This document shows, in pieces, positions 26,427-33,645 of a stretch of DNA of 64,000 bases (within the stretch, counting starts at the first letter, position 1; the number at the start of each line of letters is the position of its first letter). This DNA comes from Halopelagius inordinatus. Lineage in GTDB: Archaea; Halobacteriota; Halobacteria; Halobacteriales; Haloferacaceae. Position numbers and translations under genes: made by a program. The DNA lies in the NCBI RefSeq assembly GCF_900113245.1, contig NZ_FOOQ01000002.1, forward strand, positions 1-64,000, given 5' to 3'. The notes below the pieces were generated by a model. That model was not told where the DNA came from. It searched no databases and was given only the letters and a program-made list of their open reading frames with translations.

Positions 26427-26749
26427 TGGTCGAGGAACTGCCACCCGAGACGGTCCGCGACTATCTCGAACGCGACGAGGAGTTCGACCTCGTCGACATC
26501 CGCGATGAGGACGACTACGCCGATGGACACGTCGAAGGCGCGGAGAACCTCTCTATCGAGGAACTCGAAGACACCGTCATCGACAGAGAGTGGGCCGACG
26601 ACGTCGTCGTCTACTGCTACATCGGCCAGACGTCGATCCAAGCCGGCCGCCTGATAGAAGAGTACGGCGACGCCGACTCCGTCGCCAGCATGGCCGGCGG
26701 GTACGACGCGTGGGACGACGCCGACGCGGAGACGCCCGCCTCCGACTGA
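26426..26749 (+). CDS. Single-domain rhodanese-like sulfurtransferase
   Basis: A 107-residue rhodanese domain: FDLVDIRDEDDYADGHVEGA at the N-terminus, the active-site loop VVVYCYIGQTSIQAGRLIEE with the catalytic cysteine, and SMAGGYDAWDDA near the end. The loop CYIGQTS is of the GlpE/PspE-like six-residue type. With the overlapping TusA-like gene and the YeeE-type transporter it likely completes a sulfur import and relay system, for instance moving sulfane sulfur from thiosulfate to TusA. Confidence 0.93.
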   Translation: MVEELPPETVRDYLERDEEFDLVDIRDEDDYADGHVEGAENLSIEELEDTVIDREWADDVVVYCYIGQTSIQAGRLIEEYGDADSVASMAGGYDAWDDADAETPASD

Positions 26750-26860
26750 CGGACGAAATCGGCCTCTCCACCGGTCATCGACGACCGACCGAACCCCTCC
26801 GGTACGGACGGCGCGAACTACTGCGTTTCGGTCGTCGCGTCGGCTGCGACTCGTCCCGAG

Positions 26861-26868
26861 ATTAATTA
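26861..26868 (+). promoter_or_regulatory. TATA box for the lactonase-dehydrogenase operon
   Basis: ATTAATTA sits about 26 bases before the ATG at 26892, the spacing expected when transcription begins at the start codon. This supports ATG 26892 as the start, a leaderless mRNA, and separation from the sulfur operon upstream. Confidence 0.65.
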
Positions 26869-26891
26869 TGTAGAATAGATGTCACTTGGGC

Positions 26892-27692
26892 ATGGTCGAC
26901 GCCACCATCGACGTCATCGACCGCGGCGGACTGAAGTGCGACCTCAACTATCTCGTAGAGGGAAACACGCTCGGGTCGCACGACGAACCGAACCCGGACA
27001 CGGACTACGTCGAGATTCCGGTTTGGAACCTCGTCATCGACCACCCCGAGGGGACCATCCTCTGGGACACCGGCAACCACGAGGACGCGTTGGACGGCCA
27101 CTGGCCCGAGGGGTTGAAGCAGGCGTTCTACCCGCACGACGTCCGTGACCACACCCTCCGCGGCGACCTGCAGGACGCCGGATACGACCTCGACGACATC
27201 GACTACGTGTTCCAGACGCACCTCCACCTCGACCACGCCGGCGGCCTCCACCACTTCGACGGGACGGACGTCCCGGTGTTCGTCCACGAGGAGGAACTGA
27301 AGTTCGCGTACTACTCCGCGAAGACCGACGAGGGAAGCGCGGCGTACATCTTAGAGGACTTCGACCACGACCTGAACTGGACGGTACTCCACCGAGACCG
27401 CGAGACGCACTTCGAGGACGTCGAGTTCGTCAGACTGCCGGGGCACACGCCCGGCCTGACCGGCACCGTCGTCCACCTCGACGACGCGGGTACCGTCGCG
27501 TTCGCAGGCGACGAAATCTACCAGACGGAGAACTACGACGACGAGGTGCCCCTCGGCGCCGGTCTCCTGTGGAGCCACCGCCACTGGTACGAGAGCCTCC
27601 GACGCCTGAAGGAGATAGAACGGAGACACGACGCGGAGGTCGTGTACGGCCACGACCCGGACCAGTTCGAACGCATCCGCGAGGGGTGGTGA
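26892..27692 (+). CDS. Metallo-beta-lactamase fold hydrolase, N-acyl homoserine/gamma-lactonase-like
   Basis: A 266-residue MBL-fold enzyme of the AiiA/AttM type. Metal-binding motif FQTHLHLDHAGGLHHF gives the HxHxDH pair, RLPGHTPGLTGTVVHL the next His, FAGDEIYQ the bridging Asp and VVYGHDPDQF the last His. The N-terminal pattern (LNYLVEGNTLGSHDEPNPD, IPVWNLVIDHPEGTILWDTG) matches lactonases rather than beta-lactamases or glyoxalase II. Likely substrates are N-acyl homoserine lactones or gamma-butyrolactone. The next gene starts three bases after its stop and encodes an iron alcohol dehydrogenase, a pairing that resembles the AttM (lactonase) and AttL (dehydrogenase) genes of gamma-butyrolactone use in Agrobacterium. 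Confidence 0.9.
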   Translation: MVDATIDVIDRGGLKCDLNYLVEGNTLGSHDEPNPDTDYVEIPVWNLVIDHPEGTILWDTGNHEDALDGHWPEGLKQAFYPHDVRDHTLRGDLQDAGYDLDDIDYVFQTHLHLDHAGGLHHFDGTDVPVFVHEEELKFAYYSAKTDEGSAAYILEDFDHDLNWTVLHRDRETHFEDVEFVRLPGHTPGLTGTVVHLDDAGTVAFAGDEIYQTENYDDEVPLGAGLLWSHRHWYESLRRLKEIERRHDAEVVYGHDPDQFERIREGW

Positions 27693-27695
27693 CGG

Positions 27696-29012
27696 ATGGG
27701 ATACGAACGCTCGGTCTCCGCGGGGAACTCCGGTCTCTCGCCGGAGACGGTCTGGAGCATCAAGATGCCGGAACTCCGCTTCGGTCGAGACGCGACCGAC
27801 GAACTCGCCTTCCAGTTACGCGATTTGGGTGTCGGCGACGACGCGCACGGCCTCGTCGTGACCGACGAGAACCTCGTCGATATCGGGCACGCCGGGCGGG
27901 TTCGGGCGCATCTCGAAGACGCCGGGTTCGCCGTCGACGTCTACGACGAATCCGAACGCGAACCGTCCGTCGAGGCGGTCGAAGACTGCATCTCGTTCGT
28001 CCGCGACGAGACGGGCGAGGCGGGGTACGACTTCTACGTCGGCCTCGGCGGCGGAAGTTGCATGGACACCGCGAAGGCGACGCGGGCGGTCATCGCCAAC
28101 GGCGGCGGTCCCCTCGATTACGTCGCGGAACCGACCGGCGAGGGGAACTCGCTGACGCAGTCGGGCGAACCGCTGGTGTTGATGCCGACCACCGCCGGGA
28201 CGGGCGCGGAGATATCGCCGGTGGCTATCCTCTCGGTACCGGAAAAACAGATAAAAGAGGGCATCTCCAGCGGGCACCTGCGCGCCGACGCGGCGGTACT
28301 CGACCCGACGCTGACGACGACGCTCCCGCCGGACCTCACGGCCAAGACGGCGATGGACGCGCTCGGACACGCCATCGAGGGCTACACCACCCACGAGTAC
28401 GACTCGCTTTTGCGGCCCGAAGACCCCTCGGAACGCCCCGTCTACGCCGGGCGGACGCCGCTGACGGAGATGTTCTCCGAGAAGGCCATCGACCTCCTCT
28501 CGTCGAACGTTCGGGCCGCCGTCCACAACGGCGACGACTTGGAGGCCCGCGAACGCATGCTTCAGGGCGCGCTGTTCGGCGCTATCGCGGGACTCACCGC
28601 GGGCGCGAGCCTCTGTCACGCGATGGCGTATCCGGTCGGAAACAAGTACCACACGAAACACGGCGAGACCATCGCGGTCTTGACGCCCGCGAGCACGATA
28701 GATTACAACTCGGCGAGCGACCCCGCGCGGTTCGCGAAACTCGCCGAGATGTTCGACGTGGACACGGCGGGGATGACGAACCGAGAGGCGGCAGACGCCC
28801 TCAAAGAGCAGTACATCCAACTCCAACGGGACCTGAACGTCCTCCCGAGCGGTCTCACCGAGTTGGCGGATATCACCGCGGACGACGTGGACTGGCTGGC
28901 GAAACAGACCGTCGAGACGCAGGACCGACTCCTGCGGTGCAACCCCCGTCCGGTGACCGAATCGGACGTCCGAGAGATATTTCTCGACGCGCTTCGGAAC
29001 TGGGAGGAGTGA
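27696..29012 (+). CDS. Iron-containing alcohol dehydrogenase, hydroxyacid-oxoacid transhydrogenase-like
   Basis: A 438-residue group III metal-dependent alcohol dehydrogenase. Visible are the nucleotide-binding GLGGGSCMDTAKATRAVIAN, TTAGTGAEISPVAIL, the metal site stretch LTAKTAMDALGHAIEGYTTH with Asp/His ligands, and GASLCHAMAYPVGNKYHTKH with the remaining histidines. The opening ETVWSIKMPELRFGRDATDE is characteristic of the ADHFE1/hydroxyacid-oxoacid transhydrogenase branch, which oxidises 4-hydroxybutyrate to succinate semialdehyde. Combined with the upstream lactonase, a 4-hydroxybutyrate or gamma-lactone pathway is plausible. No succinate-semialdehyde dehydrogenase is nearby. Other substrates remain possible. 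Confidence 0.92.
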   Translation: MGYERSVSAGNSGLSPETVWSIKMPELRFGRDATDELAFQLRDLGVGDDAHGLVVTDENLVDIGHAGRVRAHLEDAGFAVDVYDESEREPSVEAVEDCISFVRDETGEAGYDFYVGLGGGSCMDTAKATRAVIANGGGPLDYVAEPTGEGNSLTQSGEPLVLMPTTAGTGAEISPVAILSVPEKQIKEGISSGHLRADAAVLDPTLTTTLPPDLTAKTAMDALGHAIEGYTTHEYDSLLRPEDPSERPVYAGRTPLTEMFSEKAIDLLSSNVRAAVHNGDDLEARERMLQGALFGAIAGLTAGASLCHAMAYPVGNKYHTKHGETIAVLTPASTIDYNSASDPARFAKLAEMFDVDTAGMTNREAADALKEQYIQLQRDLNVLPSGLTELADITADDVDWLAKQTVETQDRLLRCNPRPVTESDVREIFLDALRNWEE

Positions 29013-29138
29013 CGCAACGCCCGCGCCAAGCGGTGGGGTCTCTCCTCGCCTCTCCAACGGCGAAGCGACGGGGCGGTGCGGCGACGCGACCACGGCCCGC
29101 CACCGGCGCTTATACTCTTTCCGTCCGTCGGACCGCGC

Positions 29139-29720
29139 ATGACGGACACTCACGTCGTCGCCGTCTGCGGAAGTCTCCGAGACCGAAGCTACACCCGACT
29201 CTCGCTCGAACGCGTCCTCGACGGGGTTCGAGACGCGGGCGCGACGGGCGAGATGCTGGACCTGCGCGAGTACGACCTGCCGCCGATGAACGCCGACAGA
29301 GACGGACAGGGCGACAGCGCGGACGTGGTCCGACGCATCCGCGAGGCGGACGCCGTCGTCCTCGGGACGCCGATGTACCACGGGTCGTACTCGGGCGTCC
29401 TGAAGAACGCACTCGACTACTGCGGGTTCGACGAGTTCGACGGGAAGACGGTCGGCCTCGTCGCCGTCGCGGGCGGGTCGTTCCCGGTGACCGCCCTCGA
29501 CCACCTCCGCTCCGTCTGTCGGTCGCTGAACGCGTGGGTGCTTCCCCACCAGGCCGCCGTTCCGAACGCCTCCTCGCAGTTCGACGGGAGGGAACTCGAA
29601 AACGAGTCGATAGGCGAACGACTCGCCGTCCTCGGGCGGCGGACGGTCGGATTCGCCTCCATCGAACCCGACCCCGCGACGTTCGAAAGCGGAGAGAACG
29701 TCGGGGCCGAAGGGAAGTAG
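29139..29720 (+). CDS. NADPH-dependent FMN reductase family protein
   Basis: A 193-residue flavodoxin-like fold protein. The flavin phosphate loop VAVCGSLRDRSYTRLSLERV is at the N-terminus, PLYHGSYSG-like FMN loop appears as GTPMYHGSYSGVLKNALDYC, and VAVAGGSFPVTALDHLRSVC follows. Members reduce FMN, quinones, azo compounds or metals; the precise role is unknown. Start ATG 29139 places the first strand at residue 5; the longer frame is not conserved. Same strand as the dehydrogenase gene but 126 bases away with its own AT patch (TTATACTCTTT, about 29110-29120), so probably an independent unit. Confidence 0.88.
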   Translation: MTDTHVVAVCGSLRDRSYTRLSLERVLDGVRDAGATGEMLDLREYDLPPMNADRDGQGDSADVVRRIREADAVVLGTPMYHGSYSGVLKNALDYCGFDEFDGKTVGLVAVAGGSFPVTALDHLRSVCRSLNAWVLPHQAAVPNASSQFDGRELENESIGERLAVLGRRTVGFASIEPDPATFESGENVGAEGK

Positions 29721-29835
29721 CCGCGGCGGCGACCCGGCGGAAAACGGAGTCGAAGCGAGCGGATATGACACGCGACCGCGAGGTCTCCGTTCGAAGAGAC
29801 AACCGTTTTGACGTTCCTTCACGCCCGAAGGAGAT

Positions 29836-30423
29836 ATGCACGCCATCACGAACAGCGGATGGATAGAGGTCATCTCGGGCTCTATGTTCTCGGGGAAGAC
29901 AGAGGAGTTACTCCGCCGCCTCCGACGGGCCGAAATCGCGGGGCAGGAAGTCGCGGCGTTCAAACCCGAACTCGACGACCGGTACGGCGAGACGACGGTC
30001 GGGTCACACGTCGGCCGGCAGTGGGAGGCGACGGTCATCCCCGCCGAGGGCGAGGAGATGTGGGACGCCTTGGACGCTCTCAACGGCCACGAGGTGGTCG
30101 CGATAGACGAGGCGAACTTCTTTTCGAACGAACTCGTCGAACTCTGCGAACACCTCGCAGACGAGGGCCGCCGCGTCCTCGTCTCCGGCACCGACCAGAC
30201 GTACCGCGGCGAAGCCTTCGAACCGCTCCCGCAGTTGATGGCGGTGGCGGAGTACGTCGACAAACTGCAGGCCATCTGCTCGATATGCGGCGAACCCGCG
30301 ACGCGGAATCAGCGACTCATCGACGGCGAACCGGCCCACGAGAACGACCCCACCTACCTCGTCGGCGCGGAGGAGTCCTACGAGGCGCGGTGTCGGAACT
30401 GTCATACGTTCCGACGCGGATAG
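29836..30423 (+). CDS. tdk: Thymidine kinase
   Basis: Type II thymidine kinase, 195 residues, salvaging thymidine to dTMP. Motifs: Walker A SGSMFSGKTEELLRRLRR, the DEAN-like Walker B EVVAIDEANFF, the lasso region YRGEAFEPLPQLMAVAEYVD, and the structural zinc site from CSICGEPATRNQR and CRNCHTF. Length is normal. Haloarchaeal thymidine kinase lets cells incorporate thymidine or BrdU. The next gene (30434) follows within ten bases, on the same strand, with a GTG start. Confidence 0.97.
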   Translation: MHAITNSGWIEVISGSMFSGKTEELLRRLRRAEIAGQEVAAFKPELDDRYGETTVGSHVGRQWEATVIPAEGEEMWDALDALNGHEVVAIDEANFFSNELVELCEHLADEGRRVLVSGTDQTYRGEAFEPLPQLMAVAEYVDKLQAICSICGEPATRNQRLIDGEPAHENDPTYLVGAEESYEARCRNCHTFRRG

Positions 30424-30433
30424 TCGAACAGAC

Positions 30434-31036
30434 GTGACCACCTGGGTCCAACATCCCGAGGGCGGGCGAGAGCGCGGACCGCGCGGTATCGCTCGCGCGT
30501 GGGTCGAAGTGCTGGTTCGCCCCCGTCGGTTCTTCCGAAACGGCGTCGCGCCGGGCGACCAAGCCCCCGGCCTCGTCTTCGCCGTCGTCGTCGCCGTCGC
30601 GTACGTCTGCGGTCTGTTCGCGTTCGTCCCGGGGCGACTGCCGTCTCTCGGCGGCGGCCCGGCCGTCTCGGCGTTTCTCGGCCTCGCGGTCGTCGCTCTC
30701 CTCGTCGCGCCCGCCGTCCTCCATCTGACCGCCGCGTTGCAGACGGTCCTTCTCATCCTCCTCGTTCGCGACCGGGCGGGCGTCAGCGAGACGGTGCAGG
30801 TCATCGCCTACGCCACCGCGCCGTGCGTCTTCGCGGGCGTCCCCATCCCGGCCGTCCGAGTCGCCTGCGCCGCCTACGGTGTCGGGTTGCTCGTCCTCGG
30901 CGTCGCCGAAGTCCACGAGACGTCCCTCACGCGGGCCGCCGTCGCCGCCGCCCTCCCCGCCGCACTCCTCTTCGGATACGGCTTCGGCGGGTTCGACGCA
31001 GTCGACGCCGTCGCGCGCGCGATAGGTTTCCTCTAA
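30434..31036 (+). CDS. Yip1-like membrane protein, function unknown
   Basis: A 200-residue integral membrane protein with five predicted membrane segments. It opens with WVQHPEGGRERGPRGIARAW followed by VEVLVRPRRFFRNGVAPGDQ; the pattern VEVLVRPRRFF is the hallmark of haloarchaeal Yip1-domain proteins. Membrane segments lie at about 48-67, 80-105, 118-137, 140-165 and 172-192. Role unknown; Yip1 proteins in eukaryotes act in vesicle traffic, but the archaeal ones have no defined function. GTG start at 30434, ten bases after the thymidine kinase stop. Confidence 0.82.
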   Translation: MTTWVQHPEGGRERGPRGIARAWVEVLVRPRRFFRNGVAPGDQAPGLVFAVVVAVAYVCGLFAFVPGRLPSLGGGPAVSAFLGLAVVALLVAPAVLHLTAALQTVLLILLVRDRAGVSETVQVIAYATAPCVFAGVPIPAVRVACAAYGVGLLVLGVAEVHETSLTRAAVAAALPAALLFGYGFGGFDAVDAVARAIGFL

Positions 31037-31212
31037 GAGGTTCCGTGGGACGCTCACACGCTGGCGGCGCGTCGCGGGCGAACGCGACGAACGCCTCTCG
31101 CCGACCGGAGATGTCGTCCGTATGACCCTCTCACCGGCGAGAGAGGCGGCGTTCTGGAAAAACGGTCGAACTTCGGCGCGAGGGCGTAGTTTTCGCGGAG
31201 CTTTCGACAATC

Positions 31213-31219
31213 GTTTTAG
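31213..31219 (+). promoter_or_regulatory. TATA box for the S1/OB/DHH gene
   Basis: GTTTTAG in the sequence ATCGTTTTAGGCC lies about 27 bases before the ATG at 31243, predicting a leaderless mRNA. It separates this gene from the Yip1-like gene, which ends 206 bases upstream. Confidence 0.55.
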
Positions 31220-31242
31220 GCCGCGGTCTTTTGTAGCACTCA

Positions 31243-33414
31243 ATGGATTGGATAACACACGAAGAAGACGTGTGGTTTGAATTCAGGGGCAACTCCCCGC
31301 AGCAACTCACTCCCGGGCGGTACTACAAGGGTACCGTCGACGGCTTCGCCGAATTCGGTGTTTTCGTCGACCTCTCTCCCGGCGTCACCGGTCTCCTCCA
31401 CCGGAGCGAACTCGACCGCAGACTCGAGACCCTCGATTGGGAGTCCGGCGACACGGTGTTCGTCCAGGTGAAGAACATCCGCGACAACGGAAACATAGAC
31501 CTCGGGTGGTCGATTCGCCAGGCGGAACGCGAGTTCCGCGGCGCGCGCATCCACGACCCGAACGGCGACGCCGACGGCGAGAAGATCACCTCCACGTCGG
31601 ACGACGACGGCCCGGTGAAGACGAAGCCGAAGGACCTCTCACAGCCCGCCCGTTCGCAGAACGGCGAGGACGAGGCGACCGACGACGACGAGACTGCCTC
31701 CGCGTCCGCGTCCGCGTCCGCAGAGGACGACGAATCTGCGTCCGACTCGGACTCCGCGTCCGACGACGAGAGCGGTTCCGCCCGCGCGGAAACCCAAGCC
31801 GAGGCTCGGTCTCGGTCCGACTCCGCCGACGTGGACGTGACAGACGAGAGCGACGACGACCGAACTGACGCCGACGAGGGCGACGCTGACGCCGACGAGT
31901 CTGCCGACCGCGTGAGCGTCGACAGCCTCGCCGACCGCGTGGGCGACGTCGTCACCATCGAAGGTACCATCGCGAGTGCGCGCCAGACCGGCGGTCCGAC
32001 CATCTTCGAGGTGCGCGACGAGACGGGCACCGTCGACTGCGCCGCCTTCGTCGAGGCGGGCGTCCGCGCGTACCCCGAAGTGGACGAGGGCGACGCCGTC
32101 CGACTCACCGGCGAAGTCGAACGCCGCCGCGGCGAACTGCAGGTCGAAACCGAAGACCTCGTCGTTCTCTCGGACGACGAGGCGGACGAAATCGAAAAGC
32201 GACTCGACGACGCCCTCTCGGCGAAGGCCCGACCCGACGACGTGACCGCGCTCGCGGCGCACGACCCCGTCGACGCCGTCTCGGACCAACTGCTCGACGC
32301 CGCAGAGACCGTCCGACGCGCCGTTCTCCAGTCGCGCCCCATCGTCGTTCGCCACGCCGCCACCGCGGACGGCTACGTCGCCGGTGCCGCGGTCGAACGC
32401 GCGGTTCTGCCCCTCATCGAGGACGAACACGCACGAGACGACGCGCAGTACCACTACTTCGTCCGCCGTCCCCTCGACGAGGCCGTCTACGGCATGGACG
32501 CCGCGACGAACGACGTGACCCGGATGCTGCAGGACAGAGACCGCCACGACGAGAAACTGCCGCTCGTCCTGTTGGTCGGAACCGGCGGCACCACCGAGTC
32601 GCTCGACGGCCTCGGTCTCCTCGGCGTCTACGACGCGGAACGCGTCGTGGTCGAGGCGGCCGACGCGGACGAGGAAGTCCAAGAAGAGGCGGAAGTGCTC
32701 GTCAACCCCGGCCTCGCCGGGGCGGACGCTCACGACCTCTCGACGGGTGCCCTCGGCGCGACGCTCGCGGCGACGGTCAACGAGGACGTGCGCGACGACG
32801 TCGCGCACCTCCCCGCGGTGAGTTACTGGGAGGACACGCCCGAGGCGTACGTCGAACTGGCCGACGAGGCCGGAGTCGACGCCGAACGCGCGCGGGAACT
32901 CCGCGAAGCGGTCGCTCTGGAGGCGTACTACCAGTCTTACGAGGACAAGCGCGAACTCGTCACGGACCTCCTCTTCGACGGCGACGCCGCCGGAGACGGC
33001 GGCCTCGCCGGACACGTCGCAGAGCAGTTCCGCATCAAACTCGACGACGAAGTCGAGACGGCGCAGGCGAACCTCGAAACCCGAGACGTGGAGGGCGTCA
33101 CCGTCGCCGTCCTCGACGCCGACTCCTTCACGCACCGGTACGACTTCCCGCCGACGTCGCTTCTCGTCGACGAACTCCACCGCCGTAACCGCGAGGGCGA
33201 CCGGTACGTCACCGTCGCCGCCGCGATGGACGAACTGTTCGTCCGTTCGACGGCCGACATCGACGTGCGCGCCGCGGCGGCGGCCGCCCGCGACGCCGTC
33301 CCCGAAGGCGGCGTAACCGCAGTCGGCGTCCGCGAGAACCGCATCGAGTTCCTCTCGGGCGCACGCGACTCGGTCATCGACGCCGTCATCGACGCCGTCG
33401 TCGACCAGTTCTAA
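31243..33414 (+). CDS. RecJ-like DHH-family protein with S1 and OB domains, probably catalytically inactive
   Basis: A 723-residue protein with three parts: an S1 RNA-binding domain (residues about 25-90, PGRYYKGTVDGFAEFGVFVD, GLLHRSEL, VFVQVKNI), a long acidic Ser/Asp/Ala linker (about 115-225), an OB-fold (about 228-310, VVTIEGTIASARQTGGPTIF) and a C-terminal DHH/RecJ-like phosphoesterase fold (from about 340). The DHH catalytic motifs are not intact: motif I, usually HxDADG, reads HAATADGYVAG, and where VIDHH is expected I see VVVEAADAD. Related haloarchaeal RecJ3/RecJ4-type proteins are believed to work as non-catalytic or partner subunits in nucleic-acid complexes. A nuclease role should therefore not be assumed here. 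Confidence 0.85.
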   Translation: MDWITHEEDVWFEFRGNSPQQLTPGRYYKGTVDGFAEFGVFVDLSPGVTGLLHRSELDRRLETLDWESGDTVFVQVKNIRDNGNIDLGWSIRQAEREFRGARIHDPNGDADGEKITSTSDDDGPVKTKPKDLSQPARSQNGEDEATDDDETASASASASAEDDESASDSDSASDDESGSARAETQAEARSRSDSADVDVTDESDDDRTDADEGDADADESADRVSVDSLADRVGDVVTIEGTIASARQTGGPTIFEVRDETGTVDCAAFVEAGVRAYPEVDEGDAVRLTGEVERRRGELQVETEDLVVLSDDEADEIEKRLDDALSAKARPDDVTALAAHDPVDAVSDQLLDAAETVRRAVLQSRPIVVRHAATADGYVAGAAVERAVLPLIEDEHARDDAQYHYFVRRPLDEAVYGMDAATNDVTRMLQDRDRHDEKLPLVLLVGTGGTTESLDGLGLLGVYDAERVVVEAADADEEVQEEAEVLVNPGLAGADAHDLSTGALGATLAATVNEDVRDDVAHLPAVSYWEDTPEAYVELADEAGVDAERARELREAVALEAYYQSYEDKRELVTDLLFDGDAAGDGGLAGHVAEQFRIKLDDEVETAQANLETRDVEGVTVAVLDADSFTHRYDFPPTSLLVDELHRRNREGDRYVTVAAAMDELFVRSTADIDVRAAAAAARDAVPEGGVTAVGVRENRIEFLSGARDSVIDAVIDAVVDQF

Positions 33415-33518
33415 CGCACGGACCCTCACGTTCTCCGTCCGTTCGTCCCCGCTCCGAGAGCGGCGTCGCCGTCTCTCTTCTCTCTCGTCTCCCGACTCGC
33501 GCCCCTCCGAGCGACACC

Positions 33519-33525
33519 CTTAACC
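33519..33525 (+). promoter_or_regulatory. TATA-like box upstream of the elp3 leader
   Basis: CTTAACC in the sequence ACACCCTTAACCACG is centred about 28 bases before an ATG at 33550. Transcription would begin almost exactly at that ATG, leaving about 92 bases before the GTG of elp3. Confidence 0.5.
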
Positions 33526-33549
33526 ACGAAACGCGACGATTCACCGGTA

Positions 33550-33645
33550 ATGACAGACGTCTCTCTCCCGGTACGCTTCGCCGAGGTGTCGACGGTACGT
33601 CGACAGCGCGTCAGACGCGGTCCGACCGAGGTGAGTCGGCCGTGA
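33550..33645 (+). CDS. Possible 31-codon leader ORF overlapping the elp3 start
   Basis: An ATG-initiated frame of 31 codons that ends in the TGA of the GTGA overlapping the elp3 GTG at 33642, so termination and elp3 initiation would be coupled. It is preceded by a promoter at the right distance for a leaderless message. The peptide (MTDVSLPVRFAEVSTVR then RQRVRRGPTEVSRP) has seven arginines and uses A-ending codons ACA, GTA twice, CGA and AGA, which are uncommon in this genome. A 7-bp hairpin lies inside it. No homologue is recognised, and it may simply be a structured untranslated leader. Confidence 0.35.
   Translation: MTDVSLPVRFAEVSTVRRQRVRRGPTEVSRP
33587..33605 (+). promoter_or_regulatory. 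Hairpin in the elp3 leader
   Basis: TGTCGAC, a five-base loop, then GTCGACA: a perfect 7-bp inverted repeat 37 bases before the elp3 GTG and within the leader ORF. In RNA it could affect ribosome passage or initiation; in DNA it is also a possible protein site. Confidence 0.45.

Noticed and set aside
27816-30275. 819-codon minus-strand frame over the dehydrogenase, FMN reductase and thymidine kinase genes
   Set aside because: Antisense shadow; the plus-strand proteins have complete catalytic motifs.
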